A DNA stretch of 64,000 nt from Cheiracanthium punctorium. Lineage: Eukaryota > Arthropoda > Arachnida > Araneae > Cheiracanthiidae. Shown here in pieces: positions 9,965 to 21,348 of this stretch. Where the stretch lies: contig JAWZYV010013014.1 of NCBI GenBank assembly GCA_038373885.1, forward strand, positions 124,001-188,000. The letters are read 5' to 3'. Under the pieces are notes generated by a model, which was not told the origin of the DNA, searched no databases, and saw nothing but the letters and a program-made list of their open reading frames with translations. The first letter of the stretch is position 1, and every line of letters begins with the position of its first letter. Both the position numbers and the translations under genes were made by a program.

Positions 9965-12900
9965 CTGAAAAAAGAAAAATGTTACTTAAATAGTAAGTTA
10001 TCTCAAAAATCAAACATTAAATAAAAATAAAAAACATGTAACAATTGAGAACATAAATGAATTTCGCATTACATTTCAGATTTTGTTGAATAGGTTTCTA
10101 GGAAATTTGTTCCGTCACCACGACAATTTATCCAAAAAGCACAAAACCCTTCAAACACAAAGGTTAGAACTCTTTTAATCTAATTTAAATTCATGCTGTT
10201 CAAATGAAAAGTTCAAGAGCATTAGCTGATTTTCTACATCTATTAACCAGATGATATTTGCATAAAATTATATAAGGTGACAAAGTGTTAAGCACATTTT
10301 TCAGCAATGTGATAGATATTTCGCAGAAAATTTATCAATGCTTCATTAAACTGATTCCAGAAATTTAACTATCAATCTTGGAATCGACAACAACTGAAAA
10401 ATGTGATAAAAAAGCTTCTGCCGGAAAGGGTTTTAAAACAGGAACTTACTCTACCAATCATGCTTTTCTTATTGTTCCTGCATAAACAGTTTGAGTTTTC
10501 AAATGTTGGTTGGATATCAAATTATTTCATCTTTCATCAGTTTGGTACAGAGTGCCTACCGGTCAGGAAAATCTGGTGAATGTCAGGGAAGTTTAGATAA
10601 AGACTGGAAAATGCAAAATAGGTCAAAAGGCAAATTCTTCAAAAGAATACATTTTCCTCTGCATAAAACTTTCTAGGCAGGTTTATTTTTTTTCCCTTAG
10701 ATTCCAGAGAGTGCAGAATTCTGATAAAGGTGATTTATGTTTAGGTAGAATGAACGAGTTTGAAAGTTTGTTTGGCATGCTATACTCACAGCTGCTTTAC
10801 ACTTTGGAGTGATCTGTTTCTTATGACAGTAGGGTCAAAAAGCTATTATGACTAGTGATAAAATATAGATATTTTTTCTTTGTATAACTATTACTCTGTA
10901 TTCTTTCAGTTTTGAAGTATAGTAGACCAAAAGATAAAAGTTTGTGTTTGAAATTTGGCATCTGTATTTAATCTTGCCCTCTAGCTATATCACATAAGTA
11001 CCCCAGTAGCACAAGCAGTATAAGTAAATATTAGTTAAATCTGAACCAACCAATATCTACGTGAAACTCTTGATAACTTTTTCTCACTCTAATTTAAGTA
11101 CATCAATAATTGCATTACATTTTGTCCAGTTATTTTCAAGTAAGTTGTAGCAAAATATTTAAATATAAAAAGAGGGTAGAGCTTTTGATGGATTAAAATG
11201 AATGTATCCTCAGAAAAATTTCCCCAGAAGTTCAAAAAAGTCAGGAAATTGACTACTTTCAGAAATTTAATAGACACCAGACTTTGTGCCGATTACAATC
11301 GACTGTAATCGATGAATGAAATAATATTATACAAATTTTACAAAAATAATTTGATAAAACTGCATTATTATCAAATTCTTTTGATATTTGATTTCTTCAA
11401 TTTCAAGATCACTGCTATTTTACTAAATTAACTTTCACTAGTCATAGTCTTTTTAGAAATTGTTAGTAATCGTAATTGTAATCCATATCACTTCTTGTAA
11501 TCGATTACAGATGATCGTGTAATCGCATGAAGTCTGGTAGACACCCTGTTGGATCAAACAAAAATGGAAAGATGATTCCTCCAAGATCAACATTCAATGC
11601 AATAAGTGTAAATGAACCTTTAGGTGAATTTTCTTTTTGAGTGAACTTGTAGAATAGGTTTGTTTTTGCTGATAAAAAGAACTAGCAGACTATGCTATTT
11701 TTTGTGTGAACTTTTAGGTATATACAGCATTGGAAAAAATAATTCCAACTTCCTTCTTGTTTCAGCATAAACCTACAACATAAATTTTGCTTCCTAAATG
11801 ACCACATCCAGGTTACACTAGACCAATTTCTGAATATTTGGTCCTTTATCAGCAATGAGAAGACCAGACAACAGTACACTCAAGAAAAACACAGACCTTT
11901 TAATGCAAAGGTAGCTCTTTTTTTTTTTTCAGATGAGGAAAAAATAACTATGGAAAATAAATAAAAGTCTACTCTCTTGAGGTAATATCTGTCTTCACAC
12001 ATCATTTCAGAAAACTTAAACTACTGTTTACTACTACCCTTGCGTTCATGGCTTCATATCCTACTGGTATTTAAGTGCAATAGACAAAAATGAAGACCAG
12101 AAAAATGATAATGATAGTGAAAATGAAGACGCCTCAGACAGAAATTCAAAACCATTAAAAGGGGTTTACAAATGGAAGAAAATGTGCTCAATTCTACTTT
12201 CAATGCAGTTTTAAATCATGAAAATTTTTAAGTAAAATAAACAGTATGATATTATTATGTTCTCTAAATTGGAGAATTGTCCTCAATTTGAGAATTTCAT
12301 TTACACAATGATAAATAATAACAAATAATTTCAAGAAATTTATAATACATTTTAATTTATTTTTAAATGAAATTCATAGTTTAATACTTTTGATCTAATG
12401 GAACTCACTAAAAAGTTTGTAATATTTACTTAAATAACTGCAAAAACCTTTGTACAACAAAAGTTTTCTTGTTAGCAAATATTTTGACTGAAACTAAGAG
12501 AGTTTGTTACAGGAAGATCCTACTGTATTGAAATTTCAAATGAACATTTAAAATAACAGAAAAAAAAAACAGTTTTAAGAAATGGCATATACAGTAGTAA
12601 CTAATTAGGGGGGGAAAACAGAAGCAAAATATTAATAACTGCACATGCACTAAGTAAAATGATTTTTTTCCCCCTTGTAAGATAACATAAGTAATTTGCA
12701 GTTTTGCCTTTGATGCGAGGTCGTTATTTTAAGGTAGGAATAATAACAGGTTCATGATTAATTAAATTATTCCAGCTTAAAAAAAGTAACTTCCCGTCTG
12801 GTGGAATCTAGTGGTTAATTTTTCTTCCTACTAGAAACCTTACTTAAAAGGTTGCATGTTTCTCAAGTGAATCGTTGCTTACTATAGTCCCGGGTAAAGT

Positions 12901-13049
12901 GCTAAATAGTATGAAACAGTTCTGGCAATAGCAAAGAATGATTAAAAAGCAAAATTTGCTTATTAAGGCATTGTTTGCATGAAATAGAACTATTAGTTTA
13001 AATAGAATGCTATCAAACTGATGGGGTGGTGGGGAGAAAGAAACCTTAC
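9965..13049 (-). other. Intron of the minus-strand conserved gene
   Basis: 3,085 bp joining exons 13050-13195 and 9832-9964 in phase. It holds a short MITE (about 11275-11549), a fragment of a CAGGGAA/TTTCCCTGAC-rich repeat (about 10555-10640) and an unexplained plus-strand open stretch with a poly(A) signal (about 12000-12241). The remainder is AT-rich with no recognisable feature. Confidence 0.7.
11275..11549. repeat. Short inverted-repeat element (MITE)
   Basis: The left end (ACACCAGACTTTGTGCCGAT) and the right end, read in reverse (TCTACCAGACTTCATGCGAT), are near matches and are both followed by TTAC. TGTAATCGAT-type sequence also recurs in inverse orientation inside. The right end finishes in CACCCTG, a common mariner-type terminus. 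The target duplication is not clear, so the left boundary is approximate. Confidence 0.5.
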
Positions 13050-13195
13050 CTAATCATTTGTTTAGTTTTCTTATAGTAGCCTCTTTGTAGCAGGCTCATG
13101 GCAAGATATATTTTGCATCTACATATTGTTAAAGGATCTCCCAGTCGCAAAGCAATGTAGAGTTGCTGCATTGAAATAGTACCAGCCTTTACTGC
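13050..13195 (-). CDS. Conserved small eukaryotic protein, middle exon
   Basis: A 146-nt minus-strand exon with acceptor (TTTCAG, just above 13195) and donor GTAAGG (13049-13044). The translation starts AVKAGTISMQQLYIALRLGD and continues PLTICRCKIYLAMSLLQRGY and YKKTKQMI, with two bases left over for the next exon. The GxISxxQxxxALxLGDP...RCKLYxAxSLxQRG pattern is highly conserved-looking and helical. It is continuous with the exons at 17536 and 9832 without phase error. The function is unknown. I see no catalytic motif, signal peptide or membrane segment. Confidence 0.85.
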
Positions 13196-15236
13196 CTGAA
13201 ATTACAAAATAATATAGTTAGACAATATATCATGAATTTTTATTATCTGAAGAAAAAAGTTCACAAATCTAACTTATCAACACTTTCATGAATATGCAGT
13301 GTTGGCTAAACTATTGGACTAATTTTAACTAAAATCTTATTCCTGTTTTTTAACAGTAGGTATTATAAATTTGATTGTTATAATTTCTTAGGACTGCGGT
13401 ATCTTTGCTTTAACTGGAACCGTTACGATTTTTGTGCATCAAAGTGCATCTACTCCAGCTGACTCCTCGGTGCAACCTAAAAACATTAACTGTTCTTTAC
13501 TGCATAGCAACAGGAATCGGTTGTTGAACAAAAATGACCTGGCAGAATTTGTCACACATTGCTCTTCTGCCCCAAGTATTGCTTGCATATTTTTTTCTGG
13601 CAATCAGTAGCGAGATGTTAAATACTCTGTGTAATTTGTAAATATCTGTTTAATTAAATTTGAGTAAGAAATACAAAAGGAATATGTTTTACTTCTGATA
13701 CAAGTTTTACTTTATTTTCATAGGTTTCTGATTGTATAAGCTGGTCAAAACCTGTAGGACTTTTTCTATATCATTATGTTTATCAAAGATTATTTGACTG
13801 TTGCAATCAATTGGCAACACTAACTTTTAAATTCCATTTTAACAAGGCCAATAATTTAACCTATACTGTGTGCTCCTTTATCTATCAAGATTAGAATTTC
13901 TTAAATCAATATGAAGGGCTCGGGTCAATATACTGTTAAATCACAAAATGGGAATTTTACAGGGGAGCAATTTCGAAGTCTAAAACTATAAATATTATTC
14001 AATCTATTTGAAATCATACTAGAAAATTCATCACTGCTCTGCTACTTATTGAAGGAATAAACTTTATTAACTTAAAACAAAATTCAGTGGTAGAAAAGGA
14101 GGCAAACATATGAAAGGACATAATGTTTTATAAGCTTAACATCATTATGCATATCGTAAAATGTAGCAAATAATTAAAGTCATTAAAACATAATAAGACT
14201 CCTTTTTTAAAATCAATCACTTTAATCGAGTGATGGCAATGGATGACTTTTTCCAGCCTTGTTGTTCTATATCAATTTGAAAATGGTAGTACTAAAAGGT
14301 TAATCTGTGGCAAACACCTATGCACACAAAATTTTGTCAATGCATGGGTAGCTAGCTATTCTTCATTATGCGTAGCAATACCAGACCAAAAATACAATAC
14401 CAGTACTCAATAGCATAGAGCAATTATACTATACAGTTACACTGATCCCTAACTCATTGACTCTCTAACAACCACTTCTGGTTTCTGGGCAACCACTCCA
14501 AGATAAAACTTTTACTGCCATTCCTCCAAAAAGATTTAAAAGTTAAACACAAAAAGTCTTGGAACATCTAGACTGTTTGTACGATCTGCTTGAAATTTTT
14601 CATATAATTATGTATAAAAATATAGAAAACAATCTGTGCTAATCTGAAAATCTGCTCGCTCCCTAATTTTTGCTATTTTCAGTTTCATTTTATTTCCAAG
14701 AGTAAAAAAAAAAAAAAAAACATTTGTGTGATACAATTTGCTGACGCAATTTGCATGACTTCATATTGAAGTCACGGTCATCAGGCTTTGAAAGGAAAGT
14801 ATGATTTCAATTTGTTTTAAACAGTTTTTCCAGATAACATAGTTTAATTTTTTAAAATTAAAATAATGGTTTGCATGAAGCATTGATATAGGGTCTGTTT
14901 ACGTAAAACGAAAAGTTTCTGCGTGTTTTCAGAAGAGCATGAAAGTCGATTTGGCTATATAATAAAAATTTAAAATTAACTTATTTATTTTACGTGGACG
15001 AAGAAGAAATATATTGAGTGTAGACATATTTTTGCCAAATGTTTTTTCTAGCACTCACTGTAATTGCCCCCACAACGACTTTGACTTCTAGTAAAATAAT
15101 AATTTATAATATTAGAAACAAAGAATATAAAAAACATTGCAGTATTAGAAAACAACAAAGAAATAAAATATGTAGTATCAGCATTTATAATAGATATTAC
15201 ATAAAATATGTATAATTAGCATTGCTAGTAATACAT

Positions 15237-15790
15237 ATTTTATGCTAATACTACAGTAATGCCTCTTTTGCATTGAATTATTGCTTCGAAAATCATGTTA
15301 TTATTGCTACTTTTCTTAGATGAATTTAAAAAAAAAATGCTTCATAAATCCCTTTTAGCAGTCCTTATCAACAGAATAAAGAAATGTAGTGATTGCCTGA
15401 TGTTTTTAATAACTGCAAATAAGAATGTGTTCCAGAGCTCTTATGCTGATGCCAGTGTACTATTAAAAAAAAAAAAAAAAAGAATAACTATTATTCCAAA
15501 CCATGTTGGAAAGGAAGAAATGAAATTATCGTCTGTGGTAGGCATTACCAGTGATGCCTCGTTTACATTTAATTATTCCTTCAAAAATACAATTATTACT
15601 TTGCTTACATGAATTTTTAAAAAAATTGCCATACAAATCACTTTTAGCAGCGTTTATCATCAGAATAACGCAAAGCGCATAAAGAAATGCAGTGATTGTC
15701 TGCTGCTTCTAATAACTGCAAATGAAAATGTGTTCCATAGTTCTTATGTTGATGCCAGTGTAGTTTAGAAAAAAAAAAAGAATGCCTATT
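15237..15790 (+). repeat. Tandem duplication, ~300-bp units
   Basis: The sequence from about 15250 to 15545 recurs from about 15555 onwards: AGTAATGCCTC/AGTGATGCCTC, then TTTTAGCAG, then GTGATTG and GATGCCAGTGTA in the same order. The second copy continues to 15798, is interrupted by the hAT element at 15799-16467, and resumes with AGAAGAAATGAAATTATTAT at about 16488. The duplication therefore predates the hAT insertion. Open frames here come from A-runs and are not genes. Confidence 0.75.
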
Positions 15791-15798
15791 ATTCCGAA

Positions 15799-16467
15799 CA
15801 GGGTTGGCATGGTTTAAATCATGGTTTAAACCAAATGGGTTTTTTCTCAAAAAAACCAATTGGTTTTTTTTTCAAAAGAATAATTTAAAATTCCAAATAC
15901 TACAGATAGAATATGTTCTGATATCTTTTTAAATTATCCTAATAAGTATCAGCAATAAGTTTTTATATCAATCTAATAGACACCTTATTGTCTTATCATT
16001 ATTAAAAATTATACATTAAACTTAAATTATAGGCTGCATTTTTAATTTGTTTCTAAAATAGAGGTTTTGTGTTTTAACAACTTATTTTTAAACCTTAAAA
16101 ATAGCATTTTGAACAACTTATCACTTTATTACTGATGAATCTAAGTGCAAGATTCCATGTAAAATGTAGCAAACAGTTAATATTGTATTATATTATATAC
16201 TAAATATAAAAAATAGTATCTCTAAATAAAATATTAAAATTGAATGATTTCAATGTCCACATAAGTATAGTAACAATTGTTTATTTACTTTCTTTTAATT
16301 ACTTTCAGAAGGAACATTAATTGTTATCTGAACATTTTACAAAAACTTTTATTTATAAGTATTTAACAGGTAATTATAAAAGAATTTAAAGATAAAAACA
16401 AAAAAACCTGGTTTAAACCAAAAAAAACCTGGTTTTTTCAGATAAACCGGGTTTTTTTCCAACCCTG
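15799..16467. mobile_element. Non-autonomous hAT element with 8-bp target duplication
   Basis: A 669-bp element beginning CAGGGTTGGCATGGTTTAAA and ending TTTTTTTCCAACCCTG, flanked on both sides by the perfect 8-bp direct repeat ATTCCGAA (15791-15798, 16468-16475). CAGGGTTGG/CCAACCCTG ends with an 8-bp duplication identify the hAT superfamily. The subterminal regions contain repeated GGTTTAAACC and AACCTGGTTT words in inverted orientation. It has no transposase. Confidence 0.9.
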
Positions 16468-16923
16468 ATTCCGAACTGTGTTATAGCAGAAGAAATGAAA
16501 TTATTATCTGTGGTTTTAAGAACTGTCACTTTGAATTGCTGTTATGGAAACCTTTGAAATAATTAACGATACTGTTTTATTTAATTGTTTTCACTTTCAT
16601 ATTGCACGCATTTGCTCTGGTTACTGCTTTGTCGTGATTACAAATTGGTATTTTTAAATCTATTATATGTGGTAAATTTATACAGGGTGTCCCAAAAAGG
16701 TGCTTTAATTCTTTATCTATTAGAGAAAAGTGGGCAGTGTAAATTGAAAAAAATGTTCAAAATAAGTTTGAAAATAAGACTCCATTAAGAAAAAATTCCT
16801 CTCAATAATTTTCAAAAAGTTACATTTTTAAAATTCGTATATGTCCCCCATACAAAACAATTCCCAGTTAGTAAAATGTGCCCCATACACTCATGAAGCT
16901 ACATACAAAATGTGATAATTATA

Positions 16924-17428
16924 CAGGGTTTCTACAGATTTCACAGCTTTTGCTTCCCTGACATTTATCATGCTCTTCCCTGACTTTATCTAGCAATCTT
17001 TCCCGAATTTTGCATTTCTATTTTTAACATTACATCCTTTAATTAATAACTTTTTATATATTTTGCCCCTTTTTTCACAAATAATAATATAATAATAAAA
17101 TTAATATATACAAGAATCTTATTTGACATCACTGGATTCTAACAAAAACCATGTTTGATAATAATTTAGGATAAAATTAAGTTTCAACTGCACAAGATAT
17201 GCTCATAAAGAACACATTTTAAAATTATTTATAAGGTTAAATGAGGAAATGAAAATAAAACAATTTCTATACTTAGGTTCCAACAGTATTTTCTTGATTT
17301 TAACGCAAAATTCAATTTTTCTTGCATTTCTCTGACCTTTCTTCAATTTCTGCTAATTTCCCTGACTTTTTTCCCAAATCCCTGACCAAAACTCATTTCC
17401 CTGACTTTCCAGGTCTGTAGAAACCCTG
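16924..17428. repeat. MITE with CAGGGTTTCTACAGA ends
   Basis: Inverted termini CAGGGTTTCTACAGAT (16924) and TCTGTAGAAACCCTG (to 17428), with TTATA on both outer sides (16919-16923, 17429-17433). The inside contains a run of TTCCCTGAC words near both ends (about 16960-17000 and 17330-17410). The same words occur, reverse-complemented, in a fragment near 10555-10640, so this is a dispersed family. It is noncoding. Confidence 0.7.
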
Positions 17429-17535
17429 TTATACCTTAAAAAGTGTCAGAGTTCAACATTTTCACAGTTGAATCTTTGGGGGAAATGACTAAATTTTAAT
17501 ACATGCTTATTTAAAGCAACGATAAAAGAACTTAC

Positions 17536-17650
17536 CCATTCAATACAACGATCTCCTAAAGCTGAAAAGGCTCCTCCCAGTGTCGATAACCAAGCCATGG
17601 CATTTTCCAACTCGCATTTTTCATTCACTAAGATTTGTATTTTTCTGCCC
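17536..17650 (-). CDS. Conserved small eukaryotic protein, upstream exon
   Basis: A 115-nt minus-strand exon with acceptor TTGTAG (to 17651) and donor GTAAG (17535-17531). Its first base completes a codon from a preceding exon. It then reads GRKIQILVNEKCELENAMAW followed by LSTLGGAFSALGDRCIEW, ending exactly on a codon boundary before AVKAG of the next exon. The ELExAxAWLxTLGGAxSALG motif is what made the gene recognisable as a conserved family. The three exons together give about 130 residues. The N-terminus must lie upstream (higher coordinates), possibly in the ORF at 21349-21876. Confidence 0.82.
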
Positions 17651-18155
17651 CTACAAAACAGTAACGATAAAGGTTTCAGTCTCAAGTATTTTAACTACAG
17701 TGCCGGCAAAAAAAAAAAAAAAAAAAAAAAAAAGTGAATTTTAATTGGACAGTAATGTATGTGCTTAAAAAAAAACATATATATATATATATAGCATAAT
17801 TTTATGTTATTGTGAGTGTACATAATAATCATGCTTTTCGTTCAGAATGAAGAGAGGTTCTTTGGTATATACAGGGTTGCGAGCAGTTAAGAAAAACTGG
17901 GCCTGATTTATTTATTTATTTTTTTAAGAAGAAAATGCTTAAACCAAAATGTATTATAAAGCAAAATGTCACACTAAAGCACTACTTAAATTTTTCTTTT
18001 CTTACTGGGTGCTCTGGAAAAAAAAAAAAAATCTGTATCTGTTAATCCAGTCTGGTACAATGTGCACCGATATCACATCATATTTAGAGCCTTTTTTAAA
18101 ACACTAAGCCAAAGAACCTCCAAGCATTCCATACTAATATCTTGTTTGCATTCTT
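17651..18155. other. Low-complexity sequence
   Basis: A ~27-bp poly(A) run at 17708-17733, a TA repeat at 17779-17794 and other A/T homopolymers. No gene or bounded element recognised. A short ATACAGGGTTGCGAGC end at 17869 may be a hAT terminus without a partner. Confidence 0.4.
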
Positions 18156-18372
18156 ATGGCAACACTATGCATGGGTGATCTGCCTGGGAAGGAAAGTGCC
18201 TTGGTCGGGGGACTTTCTAAGGGGTTCTAATGTGTATTCACATCACAACTGGAGAAAACAGACCAAAACTCAAGACTGTTAGATTGACAGCAGTGTGACG
18301 TGACCCGAATCTGGGACCCTCACACTTCAGCCGTCTACCATTTTGAGTGTTCTATCCACTCGGCCGTGGGTG
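18156..18372 (-). repeat. SINE, tRNA-derived (family 1), minus copy
   Basis: In reverse, the head reads GGCCGAGTGGATAGAACACT, which matches the box A region of Ser/Leu-type tRNAs. It is followed by GTAGACGGCTGAAGTGTGAG and a box-B-like GATTCGGGTC. The body then has the family's GTTTTCTCCAG and TTAGAACCCCTTAGAAAGTC words. The same structure recurs at 23310, 26611, 26822, 42066, 42468 and 47938, in both orientations. This copy preserves the tRNA-like start best, together with 47938. Confidence 0.75.
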
Positions 18373-18730
18373 GGGCCCCATACTAAGGAGAGGAAGGAGA
18401 TTAGTGCACACACAGCAAAGACTGAGGATGGTGGTGGCATGCCACCGAAAGTGCTATCAAAAGGGTTGTAGCATACTTTTAACATTTTAAACAATCCTTT
18501 TTCCAATTTTTAATCAATTATAGTGATTTCACTTATAGTTATAAGAGAGATATTATATTATACATAGAGAGCCATATTTTTGAAGTTATGGCAAAATATT
18601 TTGTACCAATTTCCCATAGAACACATGCCACTATCAATGTAACTTGTTATAGAGCTATAAATATCTGGCCTTTTCAGTGACATGTAACGAAAAAATTACA
18701 GTATTTCATACAGTAACTGTATTTATTTAT

Positions 18731-19220
18731 TTAACCCTCTCATCACCCTGAACCTCATATGAGGCTCCTAAATCAAATAGCAATATTTAGAGAGAAAAAT
18801 ATTGAATTTAGTATTTTTTCTTTCAGTGATATCAATATTATTAATTCATGTAGAAAGTATATGAGGCTCTTAACTAGATGCATAAATCGTGCTTAGATTG
18901 CAGTACTAGTCCATTTAGATCATTTTTTAGAGTTTTCGCTTCATTGTTTCAGGAGAAAAATTAAGAAAATATTTATGCTGCTTTTTACCGTTTTTTTTTC
19001 TTTTTAAGGTAAGTATAGTTTTTTGCTTATTTCTCAACCTTACCTAATATGTGCATCCTTTAAAATTAATTTTAGCATCACAAAATGCTTCAAAAATGCG
19101 TAAATTAATATTAAAAAAAGCAGCATTAGAAAAAAAAATATTTTTGGATGATTTATAATAGTATTTCAGATGCATTAAATGCTAGACAGATTTTTCATAA
19201 TTCAGTGATGAGAGGGTTAA
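18731..19220. mobile_element. piggyBac-like MITE (TTAA, CCCTCTCATCACC ends)
   Basis: A 490-bp element flanked by TTAA (18731-18734 and 19217-19220), with inverted ends CCCTCTCATCACC and TGATGAGAGGG. Just inside the left end a small hairpin (CCTCATATGAGG) occurs. There is no coding capacity. The TTAA duplication points to piggyBac-type mobilisation. Confidence 0.75.
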
Positions 19221-19438
19221 AAAACAATGTACTTTTTAAAAAAAAATATTTTTTAGAAATAATTTGAAGACAATTAAACAAACAAACAATAAATAAATAA
19301 ATACAATAAAATAAAATATTTTAATTCATTTTTGACAATTGTCAAAGTTTTTCAGATCTAAATTTCTAGCTTTAGGAGAGGCTTTACGCCCCCCCCCCCC
19401 CTCATGGGTGCACCTATGTATATGATTATACGCAATAA

Positions 19439-19915
19439 CAGGGATCTGTCCAAACTCTTCTGACAGGGTCCTGTTTTTGAGAAAAATTTACTCATTTTGT
19501 GGATCTGAAATTAGTATTAAATCAGTTTTTTCTTAACCAAGGTCCTGTTTTTGAGAAAATGGGTTCCTCTTTTTATAAATTTGTGAAAAATATACAATTT
19601 TACAAATTTGAATTCAGTATTACAGTTCCATTTTGGACATTTTACAGAAAGGTCTGTTTTTAAAAAACTATACTATTTTATAAGTACGCACATTAATGTT
19701 TTATATATGTATAGATTTATAATTATTTAACTACGGTATGCGAGAAATTAATCTTGGAAATAAACAGAGATTTGAGAAGGTTCTGGTTTTCATAGAAAGA
19801 ATTTTGTGAAGGGTCCATTTTTAAAATGAAAAATATTTTGCAGGTCTGTTTTTAGGATAAAAGATTTTGTAAAGGGTCCATTAATGGACCCAGATTTCTT
19901 CTAAACAGACCCCTG
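19439..19915. repeat. Dispersed repeat with CAGGGATCTG / CAGACCCCTG ends
   Basis: The left end CAGGGATCTGTCCAAACTCT and the right end (reverse: CAGGGGTCTGTTTAGAAGAA) are imperfect inverted repeats. Between them the motif GTCCTGTTTTTGAGAAAA and its variants (GGTCTGTTTTTA, GGGTCCATTTTTA) recurs about six times. Fragments with the same words lie near 9075-9140 and 9635-9680. The ends suggest a hAT-like element, but I do not see a clean 8-bp duplication. Confidence 0.5.
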
Positions 19916-20581
19916 AATAAGAATGTTAGAAATTTAAAAAAGGAACCATGGGTACTAGCATATTATCCCGGTGGTCATTCCCACCAAACATATTTTTCGT
20001 CAAATGTGCTGGCAAACTGTTACCAGTCATATTCCAAACCATCAATAATTTCATGTATTTGGCATAAAATCTCCCATCTTGGCAGACCGCCGGGGTAATT
20101 TGTAAGTACTGAACCATGCAATTGTAAAAATATTAACCAGTTACAATTAAAAACTTCATAAGTTGTTGAATATTAATAAGCATGAGCTGCGGACAGCAAG
20201 AAAGGAGATTAAAGCCACTGAAACGAAATTTGTTGAATCTATATAATATCTAATAAACTGTTGTGCCAGCTCTTCATCAGGAGAAATATTTATTTCACAA
20301 GTTTTGAATAGTCCAAAATAAATTATGAAATCATCAAGCTTAGAGACGACCTCAAGTCTTGTCTCTTAAAATCATTTTTTTAAAAATTTAACACAAATTA
20401 CATAAAAAAGCTTGTGCAAAAGAATACAATAAAAAAATAATTAACGTAGTTATATTGTGCCTGGGTGAGTTTCAAGACAGTTTTTTATTTGGTTTATTTG
20501 CTGGCGTTATGCTATATAATGTTACGACAATTTAAACACATGTTAACTTAGTTTTTACATATGCTTGTAAAATGTTTTTGA

Positions 20582-20775
20582 CAGGGCCCGATTATGACCA
20601 ACAGGGACCCCGGGCATTGAAGGATTTGGGGGTCCCCACCTATGAAATTTCTTTTACATTTCATACAATTTTGACATACAAAAATATATTTCAGAATAAC
20701 ATTTGAAATTGGGAGTTCTTTCGAACCGGGGGCCCTGGGCAAAGTCCCGATTTGCCCATACGATAATAAGGCTCT
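20582..20775. mobile_element. hAT-like MITE, CAGGGCCCGATTAT family
   Basis: A ~194-bp copy of a family with ends CAGGGCCCGATTATGACC and CGATAATAAGGCTCTG, and internal GGGGCCC/CCGGGGC-rich segments near both ends. Other copies are at about 31738-31931, 35041-35217 and (inverted) 48620-48815. The last has a near-perfect 8-bp target duplication, which is the basis for calling the family hAT-like. It is noncoding. Confidence 0.65.
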
Positions 20776-20941
20776 GGTATTCGATTAGCATTAAATAAAT
20801 TAAACAGTGCACATTGTAACATTATTCAGACAGTGTACATCATTAAGACAGGACATCATTAGTCAACATTAGGACATCATTAAGACAGTAACATTACAAA
20901 CAGTGTAACATTATTCAGAACTGTCAGAACTTATATCGACT

Positions 20942-21060
20942 AGAAGTGTAACGAATAGTGATTTGGCCGAATAGTCGAATACCGAATATTTGGCCAATAG
21001 CTTATGCCGAACACTGAATATTCGGCCAATAGTTTAGGCCGAATATTAAATTTTTTAAAA
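20942..21060. repeat. One end of a repeat rich in GGCCGAATA
   Basis: AAGTGTAACGAATAGTGATT opens a stretch where GGCCGAATA and GGCCAATAG words recur five or more times. This resembles the subterminal repeats of hAT-type elements. The opposite end was not found, so only this segment is annotated. Confidence 0.35.
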
Positions 21061-21348
21061 TTTCATTTGAATTCTAATGAGATTTATCTCCCCCCCCCCC
21101 CTTCGTTAAAACAGATACAACCTTGGATTGAAGATCCCCAACCCTCTCTCCTAGATCTGTTACTAACATTATTCAGACGTGAATAACGTCATCAAAATGT
21201 ATGTTTAAATAAAACGTTAAAATGAATGTATATAAAAAAAGAAAAAGTTATAAAGTAACCTTAATCATATGGAGCAATAACATAGAAAAGCAGGTAGTTT
21301 GTTATTCATAGTAAGTGCTAATCAAATGACATTTAAAAAACGTCACCA

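Larger units (their letters stand above)
13196..17535 (-). other. Intron of the minus-strand conserved gene
   Basis: 4,340 bp joining the 17536 and 13050 exons. 13196-15236 shows no recognisable element, though 13385-13620 is more complex in composition than its surroundings. 15237-15800 is a tandem duplication whose second unit is split by a 669-bp hAT element (15799-16467). 16684-16701 has a CAGGGTGTCCC end fragment. 16924-17428 is another MITE. Confidence 0.7.
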
